Shown: positions 18,875-27,940, numbered from the stretch's first letter. The stretch is DNA of 64,000 nt from an uncultured Psychroserpens sp. (GCF_947492715.1 NZ_CANLNS010000001.1:496001-560000), one strand, 5' to 3'. A program made the numbers and translations. Notes: a model not told the origin generated them from the letters alone.

Positions 18875-18963
18875 AACTTTCCAATAAATATTGGGATGCA
18901 AATATAAACAATACTTTCAATATTCAAATAACTTTAATTAGGAAAAAATAGTCTTCATTTTTG

Positions 18964-18971
18964 TACTTTTG
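18964..18971 (+). promoter_or_regulatory. Bacteroidota -7 box before the M20 peptidase
   Basis: TACTTTTG matches TAnnTTTG exactly. Its last three bases are the TTG that would otherwise be read as an upstream start codon, so transcription probably begins after that codon and translation starts at ATG 18996. No clear -33 TTTG was seen at the usual distance. Confidence 0.55.
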
Positions 18972-18995
18972 GATGAATTTAAAAAACAGACACAA

Positions 18996-20384
18996 ATGCA
19001 ACATATTCAATCTTACATTGAAGAACACAAAGATCGGTTTTTAAATGAACTAATTGATCTACTAAAAATCCCATCTGTAAGTGCAGATTCTGCCTATGCA
19101 GATGATGTTATAAAAACAGCAGAAGCCGTAAAAACAAGTCTAGAGAAGGCTGGTTGTGATCATGTTGAAATTTGTGAAACTGAAGGGTTTCCTATTGTAT
19201 ATGGTGAAAAAATAATAGATAAAAATTTACCTACGGTTTTAGTATATGGTCACTACGATGTGCAGCCTGCCGACCCTTTAGAATTATGGCACTCTCCACC
19301 TTACGAACCTGTTATCAAAAAAACAGATATTCATCCCGATGGTGCTATTTTTGCTCGTGGCGCTTGTGATGACAAAGGCCAAATGTATATGCATGTTAAA
19401 GCTATGGAATTCATGACGACAACAAACCAGTTGCCGTGTAATGTGAAATTCATGATAGAAGGTGAGGAAGAAGTTGGTAGTGTTAATCTTTCAAAATTTG
19501 TAAAAAACAATCAAGAGAAATTAAAAAATGATGTCATTTTGATTTCCGATACAGGAATGATTGCTCAAGATGTACCATCAATTACAACTGGACTACGTGG
19601 TTTGAGTTATGTAGAAGTTGAAGTTACAGGTCCTAATAGAGATTTACATTCTGGTTTATATGGAGGAGCAGTTGCCAATCCAATAAATATGTTAACCAAA
19701 ATGATTGCCTCCTTGCATGATGAAAATAATCATATTACCATTCCTGGCTTCTATGATAATGTAGAAGAACTTTCAGAAGAAGAAAGAGCAGAAATGGCCA
19801 AAGCGCCTTTCTCATTGGAAGCCTATAAAAAGGCCTTAGATATAGATGCTGTTTATGGTGAAAAGGGATATTCTACAAATGAACGCAACTCTATTAGACC
19901 AACCTTAGATGTAAATGGTATTTGGGGAGGTTATATTGGAGAAGGTGCAAAAACGGTTATTGCCAGTCAGGCTTTCGCTAAAATATCCATGCGATTAGTA
20001 CCAAATCAAGACTGGGAAAACATCACGAATCTCTTTAAAGCTCATTTTGAAAATATTGCACCTCATGGCGTAAAGGTAAAGGTAACACCTCATCATGGCG
20101 GACAAGGCTATGTAACACCAATTGACAGTATTGGATATCAAGCGGCTTCAAAGGCTTATAACGATACTTTCGGAAAAACGCCTATCCCACAACGTAGTGG
20201 CGGAAGCATTCCTATTGTTTCTCTATTTGAACAAGAACTAAAAAGTAAAACCATATTAATGGGCTTTGGTTTAAACAGTGATGCTATTCATTCTCCTAAC
20301 GAGCATTTTGGTGTTTGGAATTATTTTAAGGGTATTGAAACTATTCCTCTATTTTATAAATATTTTACAGAGTTAAGTCAGTAA
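18996..20384 (+). CDS. M20-family metallodipeptidase
   Basis: A cytosolic zinc peptidase of 462 residues from ATG 18996. An in-frame TTG at 18969 would add nine residues but lies inside the promoter box, so I reject it. The M20 metal motifs are present: VYGHYDVQPAD (His86, Asp88), GACDDKGQ (Asp125), EGEEEVGS (about Glu157-Glu158), and a C-terminal SDAIHSPNEHF with the last metal His. A dimerisation domain is inserted between. The sequence resembles carnosinase/CNDP-type dipeptidases. The downstream DoxX-like gene starts 1 nt after its stop, suggesting coupling. It probably finishes hydrolysis of imported dipeptides; substrate unknown. Confidence 0.92.
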   Translation: MQHIQSYIEEHKDRFLNELIDLLKIPSVSADSAYADDVIKTAEAVKTSLEKAGCDHVEICETEGFPIVYGEKIIDKNLPTVLVYGHYDVQPADPLELWHSPPYEPVIKKTDIHPDGAIFARGACDDKGQMYMHVKAMEFMTTTNQLPCNVKFMIEGEEEVGSVNLSKFVKNNQEKLKNDVILISDTGMIAQDVPSITTGLRGLSYVEVEVTGPNRDLHSGLYGGAVANPINMLTKMIASLHDENNHITIPGFYDNVEELSEEERAEMAKAPFSLEAYKKALDIDAVYGEKGYSTNERNSIRPTLDVNGIWGGYIGEGAKTVIASQAFAKISMRLVPNQDWENITNLFKAHFENIAPHGVKVKVTPHHGGQGYVTPIDSIGYQAASKAYNDTFGKTPIPQRSGGSIPIVSLFEQELKSKTILMGFGLNSDAIHSPNEHFGVWNYFKGIETIPLFYKYFTELSQ

Positions 20385-20385
20385 A

Positions 20386-21636
20386 ATGCTGTTAACCCAA
20401 GAATATAAAGAATATTGGAGTCTTTCGAGTAAACTTGTCTTCAGGCTTATTTTTACTTACTTCTCTCTTTATCTTTTCTTTAGGTTTACGGGTTCTTTTT
20501 TTGAGACTCCCTTTAAATATATTGGGAAATCAATACTCGATATCACTTACAATTATCACGTAAATGGTGAAGGTAGTGGTGATAATACTTACGCGTATAT
20601 CACGCTTTTTATGAATGCTATATTAACTGTATTCATTGTTGTTTTCTGGACTTTTATGGACAGAAAACGAAAAAGCTATAATACTTTGCTCTATTGGTTT
20701 CTGGCGCTTTTGAGAATCATACTTATACTTTCAATGTTTCTGTATGGGTCGGTAAAAATTTTTCAGCTTCAGTTTCCGCAACCCAGTTTAATTAGGTTAT
20801 TAGAACCATTAGGTAATTTTTCTCCAATGGGACTGGCATGGACCTATATGGGATATTCTGAAGGATTTAATATGTTTACGGGATTCATGGAAGTATTAGG
20901 AGCTCTTCTCCTTATTCCGCGACGAACACAAACGCTTGGTGCATTCATAATTATGGGAGTCATGACCCATGTTGCCATGATGAACTTTATGTTTGACATT
21001 CCTGTTAAACTTCTTTCTTCCCATTTATTAGCTATGGCTACAGTTATTTTCATGACTGATAGCCAACGTTTTGTTAATGTGTTTTTTAAGAATAGAGGTA
21101 CGACAGTCTTAAATTATTACCATCCAGTTAAGGATAAAACCTACCATAAAGCTATCTTTTGGATAAAGACTATTGTCCTTAGCATCATTATCATAGGTGT
21201 AGGTATTTATGGACATGAAGCCGAACAAAAACAAGGTCCTAACCGAGAAAAACCATTTTTATATGGAATTTGGGAAACATCACACTTTATAAAAAACGGA
21301 GATACCATTGCTCCATTAATTACAGATCGTAACCGCTGGAAATATATAATTGTAGAGTATAAGGATAAAGTGACCGTTAAAGCCATGAATGACAAAAAGT
21401 ATCATTATGATTTTGTCGTAGACTCCACATCTCAGCAGATAAAATTATACAGAGGACTTTCAGAGTATGACGACTTTAACTTCACCTATGAGCATTCAAA
21501 TCCTGATGACCTTAAATTAAAAGGGATCTTTTTAAGAGATACTCTTAAAATCATTTTAAAGCGAAAAGACTTAAATGATTTCAACCTAAAATCTAGAGGG
21601 TTTAGATGGATAAATGAAACCCCTTATAATAAATAA
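20386..21636 (+). CDS. DoxX-like integral membrane protein with C-terminal soluble domain
   Basis: A 416-residue protein of unknown function. It has several hydrophobic segments in residues 15-225; the segment GSVKIFQLQFPQPS through MEVLGALLLIPRRTQTLG resembles the four-helix DoxX/quinol-oxidase-subunit-like family. One more transmembrane segment lies near 255-275, followed by a hydrophilic C-terminal domain of about 130 residues rich in charged beta-type sequence (WETSHFIKNGDTIAPLI). The ATG starts 1 nt after the dipeptidase stop. It converges with the M28 gene, 2 nt away. Family membership is moderate; no function is proposed. Confidence 0.7.
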   Translation: MLLTQEYKEYWSLSSKLVFRLIFTYFSLYLFFRFTGSFFETPFKYIGKSILDITYNYHVNGEGSGDNTYAYITLFMNAILTVFIVVFWTFMDRKRKSYNTLLYWFLALLRIILILSMFLYGSVKIFQLQFPQPSLIRLLEPLGNFSPMGLAWTYMGYSEGFNMFTGFMEVLGALLLIPRRTQTLGAFIIMGVMTHVAMMNFMFDIPVKLLSSHLLAMATVIFMTDSQRFVNVFFKNRGTTVLNYYHPVKDKTYHKAIFWIKTIVLSIIIIGVGIYGHEAEQKQGPNREKPFLYGIWETSHFIKNGDTIAPLITDRNRWKYIIVEYKDKVTVKAMNDKKYHYDFVVDSTSQQIKLYRGLSEYDDFNFTYEHSNPDDLKLKGIFLRDTLKIILKRKDLNDFNLKSRGFRWINETPYNK

Positions 21637-21638
21637 AA

Positions 21639-23033
21639 TTACTCTTTTACAATTTTATAAGTTCCTGTTTTATCAGAAGACGACACATTCAAGAAATAAA
21701 TACCTTGTGGCAGATCTTTAACATTTAACGTGGTTAACGCTTCCGAAGACACTGTATTTAAAACTAGTTTCCCTGACAAATCATATAACTTAATGTTTAA
21801 ATCTTGAACTCCAAGAGTAGCATCAATATTAAGGTTAGATTTTACTGGGTTGGGAAACACATTAATTTCATCTTCCGAGAAAGCGTCTAATCCAAGTGTA
21901 TTAAAAGAAAGACATTCACTGCGCTCAGTACAAGCGCCTGAGATCACTTCAACGGCATAATTTCCATTTGATGATGGCGTAAATGATTGATTAGTTTCTC
22001 CCGAAATAGGCATATCAGTATCACAGTCATACCATTGATAAGATGCAGATGACTGATTAGATGTTAACATTGTCATTGATTGTGTTACGGTATTGTCTAC
22101 AGCAACAAGATTGGCTTTAGTTACCATATAACCCGTTACCAATTTCACCATTTCGTGATAATAAGGTATGTCTAGAGTAGCAAGTCTATCTCCAGATGTG
22201 TGATAAAAAGGTGTTTCGTCATTTGTTTCCCAAGACTCACCAACCAAAACAGCCGAAAATGCATCATCTGGAAACGTTCCTGCAAACCAAAAACTAGCAT
22301 GATCACTTGCTGTTGTCCCTGGATTAACCTCAACAACACTAAGATCAAAAGTATAAGTATTCAAAACCGCAACGATATCGTCTTTCATGGCCTCAGAACC
22401 TGCTATGTTTCTATAATCAATATCAAATTGATTATCACCTGGTTGTCCAGGGTCATCACCATCATATCCCATCATATCCATGTTTAAAACACCTAAAATA
22501 TTATCTCCATTGGCAGCCGCCTGATTAGCATAAAATGCAGAACCGCGTAATCCAATTTCTTCCTCATCCCAGAGTGCATAAACAATTGTATTATCAAGGC
22601 ATTGTTTCGATAAAATTCTTGCTATTTCCAGTACCGCAGCAGTACCAGAAGCATTATCATCTGCACAATAATCATCTACTGTATCATAATGCGCACAAAC
22701 GATATAGATATTATTTGGATTGGTTTTTCCCAATTGTGTAGCAATAATATTGCGTCCATTAGTATTAAATGATTGATCTGTAATGGTTATATTATCTAAG
22801 GCTTCAAATTGTTCTACCAAATAATCGCCTGCAAGACCATTGTTAGCTTGTTGTCTATTTAAAATGGTTACTGTATTACCGTCAACAGTAGTAGTTTGTT
22901 CTCCAGTAAACTCACTAAGTGTTTGTGTTAGTCTGGCGATATCAACCTGATTTATAATGTCTTGTATGTTTTGTCCATAAGATAACATGGAACAACAAAA
23001 CAGGCAGATTAAGGTGGTGTTAATTGCTTTCAT
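21639..23033 (-). CDS. Secreted M28 zinc aminopeptidase with T9SS sorting domain
   Basis: A 464-residue exported enzyme starting at ATG 23033 with signal MKAINTTLICLFCCSMLSYG; an upstream in-frame TTG at 23114 would put 27 unlikely residues before the signal. The M28 zinc ligands are visible: VCAHYDTVDDY (His115), a CADDNASG motif, the WDEEEIGLRGS Glu pair, NMDMMGYDGD and ASDHASFWF. An Ig-like segment (ASYQWYDCDTDMPISGETNQ) follows, then a C-terminal T9SS type-A sorting domain (INVFPNPVKSNLNID and GIYFLNV). The product is probably surface-bound or released and acts on extracellular peptides. A minus-strand promoter fits at 23063-23096. Confidence 0.93.
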   Translation of the reverse strand: MKAINTTLICLFCCSMLSYGQNIQDIINQVDIARLTQTLSEFTGEQTTTVDGNTVTILNRQQANNGLAGDYLVEQFEALDNITITDQSFNTNGRNIIATQLGKTNPNNIYIVCAHYDTVDDYCADDNASGTAAVLEIARILSKQCLDNTIVYALWDEEEIGLRGSAFYANQAAANGDNILGVLNMDMMGYDGDDPGQPGDNQFDIDYRNIAGSEAMKDDIVAVLNTYTFDLSVVEVNPGTTASDHASFWFAGTFPDDAFSAVLVGESWETNDETPFYHTSGDRLATLDIPYYHEMVKLVTGYMVTKANLVAVDNTVTQSMTMLTSNQSSASYQWYDCDTDMPISGETNQSFTPSSNGNYAVEVISGACTERSECLSFNTLGLDAFSEDEINVFPNPVKSNLNIDATLGVQDLNIKLYDLSGKLVLNTVSSEALTTLNVKDLPQGIYFLNVSSSDKTGTYKIVKE

Positions 23034-23062
23034 TGTGGGCTCTTTTTCTTCTAATTTTTTAC

Positions 23063-23096
23063 CAAATATAGTGGATTTTAACAAAATAAGACCAAA
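23063..23096 (-). promoter_or_regulatory. Predicted promoter of the M28 peptidase gene
   Basis: Read on the minus strand, TATATTTG (23070-23063) matches the -7 box TAnnTTTG. A TTTG (23096-23093) lies 22 nt upstream, inside the loose range for the -33 element. The ATG is at 23033, leaving a short leader. Confidence 0.5.
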
Positions 23097-23097
23097 A

Positions 23098-23135
23098 CAC
23101 ATTTGTAAAATCAAATTTTTATTCTACATTTGTAG
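23098..23135 (+). promoter_or_regulatory. Promoter with two BlaI-type operators for the blaI-M56 operon
   Basis: TTTG (23102-23105), a 19-nt spacer and TACATTTG (23125-23132) match the Bacteroidota promoter consensus. The perfect dyad CTACA-TT-TGTAG (23124-23135) has the TACAnnTGTA shape known for BlaI/MecI/CopY operators and covers the -7 box. A similar CACATTTGTA (23098-23107) covers the -33 element. A bound repressor would hide both promoter elements, so autorepression by the downstream BlaI is likely. Confidence 0.7.
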
Positions 23136-23159
23136 AGTTAATTCTAAAAATGTAGAGCA

Positions 23160-23525
23160 ATGCAATTATCCAAAACAGAAGAACAACTTATGCAATATCT
23201 CTGGAAACTAGAGACCGCTTTTATGAAAGATTTGTTAGAAGCCTATCCTGATCCAAAACCTGCTACCACAACTGTTGCCACTCTTTTAAAACGAATGATT
23301 GGTAAAGGTTTTGTCGCTTATAAGCTTTATGGAAAATCGCGGGAATATTACCCTTTAGTTAAAAAGAAAGATTATTTCTCAAAACACGTAAACACTTTAA
23401 TTAAAACATTTTTTAATGACAGTGCATCCCAGTTCGCTTCGTTTTTCACAAAGGAGACCGATTTAACAAAAGAAGAGCTCGAAGATTTAAAAGCATTAAT
23501 AGATAATGAAATAAAAAACAAATAG
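23160..23525 (+). CDS. BlaI/MecI/CopY-family repressor
   Basis: A 121-residue winged-helix repressor: LSKTEEQLMQYLWKLETAFM, then KPATTTVATLLKRMIGKGFV (recognition helix and wing) and SREYYPLVKKKDY, followed by a helical dimerisation region (FNDSASQFASFFT) where BlaI proteins are normally cleaved. It represses until a partner M56 protease cleaves it; the partner is encoded 2 nt downstream. It probably binds the two operators on its own promoter. The ATG at 23160 lies about 25 nt after the -7 box. Confidence 0.94.
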   Translation: MQLSKTEEQLMQYLWKLETAFMKDLLEAYPDPKPATTTVATLLKRMIGKGFVAYKLYGKSREYYPLVKKKDYFSKHVNTLIKTFFNDSASQFASFFTKETDLTKEELEDLKALIDNEIKNK

Positions 23526-23527
23526 TC

Positions 23528-26500
23528 ATGCTCATTTATCTTTTAAAATTTAGCGTCTGTCTAGCCATTTTTATGGTATTTTATAAGTTGTTTCTAGAAC
23601 AATTAAGCATTCATGTTTTTAAACGTATCTACCTAATAGGTATCATAATTTGTGCATTAATTATTCCATCGATAACAATTACAGAATATATAGAACCAGT
23701 GATTTCAAATGTAGAAATATTTGAATCTACAGTTTCTTTTGATTCTTTGGAAATGCTACCTGTAGAACCAACTATCAACTATACCCCATATATTCTTTGG
23801 AGTATTTATATTCTTGGAGTTGTTGTTTTCTTTCTTAAATTTTGTCTTAACCTGCGTAGCATTTTTTCAAGAATTAAAAACAATCCTAAATACAAATCTG
23901 AAAACTTCATCAATGTTCTTGTGACTAATTTAATGGTTCCTCATACGTTCTTCAGTTATATCTTCTTGAACAAATACAAATTTGAACATGAAGAAATACC
24001 AAATGAAGTTATACTCCATGAGCAAACACATGCAAAACAAAAACATAGCATAGACATCCTCTTTCTTGAATGTTTGCAAATTGTGTTTTGGTTTAATCCA
24101 CTTATTTATTTTCTAAAGCGTGATGTAAAAATGAATCACGAATTTTTAGCAGATCATGCTGTTTTAAGCAATGGAGTTCAACCATCAACATACCAAAATA
24201 TCATCCTAGCTTTCTCATCAAAAGCATCAGATCAACACTTGGCAAATGCCATCAATTACTCATCAATTAAAAAACGATTTACAGTTATGAAAACAAAAAC
24301 ATCAAAAACATCCATTTGGTTCAAGAGTCTATTACTTATACCATTATTGGCCCTTTCCTTGTATAGTTTCACTAACAAAGAACAAGTGGTGAGAGCTATT
24401 TCTGACGATAGTGGTATCATTTCTGAAGGTGTTACAGATGCTCAAATGAAAGAATATAATGATTTCATTATTCAGTTTAACACAACACATATCATAGACT
24501 ATTCTAAATACGAAAGAATTGTATCTATTTACAACTTAATGTCTGAAAAGCAACGTAATTCGGTCGAACCATATCCTAAGATTCCTAATGTTGATTTATC
24601 AAAAACTAAAGCAAAAACACCAACCAAAACTCAGTTCGAATCGTGGAAAAACAGTAAGGAATTCGCCATTTGGATTGATGGTGTTCACGTTCCAAATGCT
24701 AGACTAAATTCATACAATGTACATGACATAGCGCACTATACTGGTAGCTTCGTTCATAAAAATGCAAGAAGCAAAAAATTCCCGCAACCTCATCAATTTA
24801 GTTTATATACCAAAAAAGGATTCAAAAACACCTATCAGGAATCTAAAATTAAAGAATACAGAGTACTAACAAAAAAGTATAAGGTGGCCATTGAGACGTT
24901 TTTAAAAGGTGATCGTAAGGACATCTCCGAATTAGTACTTTTAAACGAACGTTGCTATAGGCTTTACAAATCATTTACTGACGAAGAGTTAAAGAAACAT
25001 AAGATTTTACCGCCACCGCCACCGCCTGCGCCAATTAAATTATCGGTTGGTGCTACGCCAGAGCAAGTAGCTGAATATAATAAAATGGCGAAGTTCCTAA
25101 ATGATAAGAGCATAGAAAACAGGCTTATAAAACTTAAGGATTATAAAAGGTTAGAACGCATTTATAAACTCATGAGTAAAACACAAAGAGCAAATGCAGA
25201 ACCATTTCCAAAGTTACCACCACCTCCGCCTCGGCCTTCAAAGCCCAAAAACATGGCTAGCTCCTCATTACCATCTTCATTTACTCATAAATTAAATGAT
25301 TCTTTATCGTACAATTTTACAAGTGTAAATATGACTCAGCAAAACACACCAAAAGGTTTGCCTGAGCAAAGTGAGGCTATAAAAAGGGAGTTAGATTATA
25401 GAAAGATGATCATACATGTCGCTGAAAAAACGAACAAAAAATCAATTTATAAAATCGACGGAAAGCCAGTATCTCTTAATAAAATTAATAAATACCTAAG
25501 CAATTTCCCAAGAGCTTCCGTTAAGGCTAGAGAAAATTCAAATGGAAGTTTAACTTTGTCCTTCTCTAATTCAGATAGTAAAAAAATGAGTCCGATCGAA
25601 TTACAATCTGTTTATTCCATCGTATTTAGCAAATATGATTCTAGCAACGAGAACTTGTCAAGACTAACTTCGTATCCAGTAAAATCTAAAACAAATAATG
25701 GGCCTAATGCAAATGAATATGATGAGACTCTAAATGAAACTGTAAAAACAGGGTTCAAAAAAATCAATGGAATCCCTCATTATTTTGTATCCATAGATGG
25801 GCAAACTAAATATTACAACAGACAAGGGTTTCAAGTTTCAAAAGAAGGTAAAATTCTAAGTTCATCTCAAGTCAATGCTTCTGATGTTATTCCAAATCAA
25901 TATGTGACCAAAGTATATACTAACGACATTGTTGTTGCAGAATTTAAAGATGACAAACCTAATTTAAAAGGAGAGTTAAATATTCCTCCTCCTCCACCTA
26001 AATCACCTCTTGATAATATAATTGACATGGCTAAAAAAGATGCTACCTTTTATCTTGATGATAAAATCATAACTTCTGATAAAGCCATAGAAATTGTTAA
26101 ACACGGAAACTACAAACATATCCAAACAATAAATGAACGTGATGAAAAGCCTATTCTAAGAATAGAGCAACAACCAATAGTTAATAATAAAGTAGGCCTT
26201 CCAAAACCAACAGCTTCGAATATTGTTAATCATATCAAGGTAATGAATAGGCATGGCGCTCGTTTTTATCTCGGTAATAAAGAATTAACCTATAAGGATG
26301 CTTTAAGTTATATAAGAAAACATAAAGATGCTATTGTTGACACATCTATGGAGGCAAATGTTGTTAAGATTTCTCCAAAAGATCAAACATTAGAATCGCC
26401 GTTAGTATTTGTAATTGCCATGTCTAAAAGAAACGCCAAGTTCTTTTTTGAAGGCGAAGAAATAACATCAAACAAAGCCATTTCTCTTGTTAAAAGAAAA

Positions 26501-26884
26501 GGTGGTCTTTTAGAAATTAAAAGTAAAAATGTCGATAGCAAACAACCATCTATATATCTTTCTAAAAAAGGAGCCTTGGTTGGGACGCTCGCTACAAATG
26601 AATTAGTTGTGTTTGTTAATGGCAAAACTCCAGTAAATGGGCAAATCTCATTATCAAAAGACGAATTCAATAACTTAAAACTAACAATGGAAAAACTTGA
26701 AATAAAAAGTTTCAAATTTAAAGTTCCTGGAAAACGAACAGAATCAATTTCTGGAAATACGTTAAATAAAACGTCTAAATCTTATATAAAACCACTACAA
26801 AAAGGTAGTGCTGTTCAATTTTTTGATATTAAAAGCAAAAATGGTTTAAAGCTCAAACCAATAGTTGTTACTATTATCGACTGA
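23528..26884 (+). CDS. BlaR1-like M56 membrane peptidase with very long repeat-bearing sensor region
   Basis: 1118 residues, much longer than a normal BlaR1/MecR1 (about 600). The N-terminal four-helix M56 part (1-280) has the zinc motif HEQTH (His164, Glu165, His168) and NHEFLADHAVL; a transmembrane segment near 265-282 (WFKSLLLIPLLALSLYSFTN) leads to a large periplasmic region. That region has two EYN...IYxLMSxxQRxxxEPxPK units (about 302-357 and 510-570), a DGVHVPNARLNSY module (near 378), PPPPP linkers, and three related units near 833, 904 and 964 with the pattern xFY(L)-x-x-K/E-x-(I/L)-T. No penicillin-binding domain is recognisable. It likely senses an envelope signal and inactivates the BlaI encoded 2 nt upstream. 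A terminator follows. Confidence 0.88.
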   Translation: MLIYLLKFSVCLAIFMVFYKLFLEQLSIHVFKRIYLIGIIICALIIPSITITEYIEPVISNVEIFESTVSFDSLEMLPVEPTINYTPYILWSIYILGVVVFFLKFCLNLRSIFSRIKNNPKYKSENFINVLVTNLMVPHTFFSYIFLNKYKFEHEEIPNEVILHEQTHAKQKHSIDILFLECLQIVFWFNPLIYFLKRDVKMNHEFLADHAVLSNGVQPSTYQNIILAFSSKASDQHLANAINYSSIKKRFTVMKTKTSKTSIWFKSLLLIPLLALSLYSFTNKEQVVRAISDDSGIISEGVTDAQMKEYNDFIIQFNTTHIIDYSKYERIVSIYNLMSEKQRNSVEPYPKIPNVDLSKTKAKTPTKTQFESWKNSKEFAIWIDGVHVPNARLNSYNVHDIAHYTGSFVHKNARSKKFPQPHQFSLYTKKGFKNTYQESKIKEYRVLTKKYKVAIETFLKGDRKDISELVLLNERCYRLYKSFTDEELKKHKILPPPPPPAPIKLSVGATPEQVAEYNKMAKFLNDKSIENRLIKLKDYKRLERIYKLMSKTQRANAEPFPKLPPPPPRPSKPKNMASSSLPSSFTHKLNDSLSYNFTSVNMTQQNTPKGLPEQSEAIKRELDYRKMIIHVAEKTNKKSIYKIDGKPVSLNKINKYLSNFPRASVKARENSNGSLTLSFSNSDSKKMSPIELQSVYSIVFSKYDSSNENLSRLTSYPVKSKTNNGPNANEYDETLNETVKTGFKKINGIPHYFVSIDGQTKYYNRQGFQVSKEGKILSSSQVNASDVIPNQYVTKVYTNDIVVAEFKDDKPNLKGELNIPPPPPKSPLDNIIDMAKKDATFYLDDKIITSDKAIEIVKHGNYKHIQTINERDEKPILRIEQQPIVNNKVGLPKPTASNIVNHIKVMNRHGARFYLGNKELTYKDALSYIRKHKDAIVDTSMEANVVKISPKDQTLESPLVFVIAMSKRNAKFFFEGEEITSNKAISLVKRKGGLLEIKSKNVDSKQPSIYLSKKGALVGTLATNELVVFVNGKTPVNGQISLSKDEFNNLKLTMEKLEIKSFKFKVPGKRTESISGNTLNKTSKSYIKPLQKGSAVQFFDIKSKNGLKLKPIVVTIID

Positions 26885-26897
26885 TAAAATCACCCTT

Positions 26898-26923
26898 AAA
26901 AGCCCCATTAATGGGGTTTTTTT
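26898..26923 (+). terminator. Intrinsic terminator after the M56 gene
   Basis: CCCC (26903-26906) pairs with GGGG (26913-26916) within the palindrome CCCCATTAATGGGG, flanked by AAAA upstream and followed by seven T residues. It starts 14 nt after the stop codon. Confidence 0.88.
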
Positions 26924-27028
26924 CTTATAGGTGTTTTTACGCGGTTTGGATTTCGGGTAAATAGAATCACAAAAATTCATTAGAGAATAGCTAGTTTTCA
27001 AAATATAGAAATAGAAAACTCATTCGTT

Positions 27029-27892
27029 ATGAAATCGTCTTATAACCCCAAAGTGAATATCTGTTTATCCTTATTGTTTTTTACATGTTTAACCTTAAAT
27101 CTTACAATGTGTAAAAAAGCGGACAACTCCGACCAATTTCAAGAAAAAAAAGCTAGTACAAAAACTCAAGATTCAACACAAAAGGAAGAAAAAATATCGG
27201 GAATTGTTCCAATTACCTCAATACCAATTAAAGAATTAGATTCCCTTTTTACACTGGCTATGCTGGACGCTCAAAATCCTGAACCAAGCGAAATAAGTCA
27301 TAACCTCATTAATCTAGAAACAAATAAAAACCTTATAGACTCTATAATTAATGGAGAGCGCTATATTAAAATGGTATCCTGGAAATTAAATCCAGACTGG
27401 TATCCAAAAACAGGAAAATTCAACAACGGAAATAGAGTTATTTGGGTTACAGCAGCACCAATTATACAAGACAGCTGCAAAAGTTTTTATAAAAACCACA
27501 AAGATCCTAATATGCGCTTAAGACAATTGTTAGGACTACAACCATTCACGCCAGAAACCTTCTTTCTAGAACTATGGGTAAAACCTTCTGACATGTTTAG
27601 ACCAGGTCCAGACAATGAAATTAATGATAACACTTGTGGTTTAAATCTTCCAAACAATGTAAGTCCAGAATATAGAAAATGGTTTAATACTACAAGAGCC
27701 ACACAATATAATGACTGCAAGGACACCTTATTTAATCAATATGGTTATCCATGGACACAATTAGGATATACCTACGATTGGAGTCCAGATAATCCAACAC
27801 ATATAGGTTTGTCAGAATTTGTTATTAGAGAACATACCGATATGTTTGTACATGGTGAATATCCCAATCGTGTATATTGTGCTTCCAAATAA
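27029..27892 (+). CDS. Hypothetical exported protein, possible lipoprotein
   Basis: A 287-residue protein I do not recognise. It has a hydrophobic N-terminal signal (ICLSLLFFTCLTLNLTMC); the Cys at the end could be lipidated, but Met at -1 is unusual. A low-complexity Lys/Thr-rich linker follows (about 34-60), then a soluble domain with several aromatic and proline-rich stretches (WKLNPDWYPKTGKF, LELWVKPSDMFRPGPDNE, YPWTQLGYTYDWSPDNPTH) and Cys residues near 155, 197, 228 and 284. It stands alone between terminators (26898-26923 and 27903-27934). No function is proposed; codon use looks like that of its neighbours. Confidence 0.65.
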   Translation: MKSSYNPKVNICLSLLFFTCLTLNLTMCKKADNSDQFQEKKASTKTQDSTQKEEKISGIVPITSIPIKELDSLFTLAMLDAQNPEPSEISHNLINLETNKNLIDSIINGERYIKMVSWKLNPDWYPKTGKFNNGNRVIWVTAAPIIQDSCKSFYKNHKDPNMRLRQLLGLQPFTPETFFLELWVKPSDMFRPGPDNEINDNTCGLNLPNNVSPEYRKWFNTTRATQYNDCKDTLFNQYGYPWTQLGYTYDWSPDNPTHIGLSEFVIREHTDMFVHGEYPNRVYCASK

Positions 27893-27902
27893 ATTAAAAT
27901 TT

Positions 27903-27934
27903 AAGCAGGGCTATTTATGAAAAACCCTGCTTTT
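27903..27934. terminator. Terminator between convergent genes
   Basis: AAGCAGGG (27903-27910) pairs with CCCTGCTT (27925-27932), followed by TT on the plus strand. It lies between the stop of the hypothetical lipoprotein (27892) and the stop of the minus-strand GG-leader peptide gene (27941), so it may serve both. Confidence 0.8.
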
Positions 27935-27940
27935 AATGAG

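Noticed and set aside
23034-23114. N-terminal extension of the M28 peptidase from TTG 23114
   Set aside because: It would place 27 residues before a clear signal peptide and run through the predicted promoter of the gene.
26383-26715. Minus-strand frame of 110 codons inside the large M56 gene
   Set aside because: Antisense shadow; the plus frame carries conserved repeat units in the same place.
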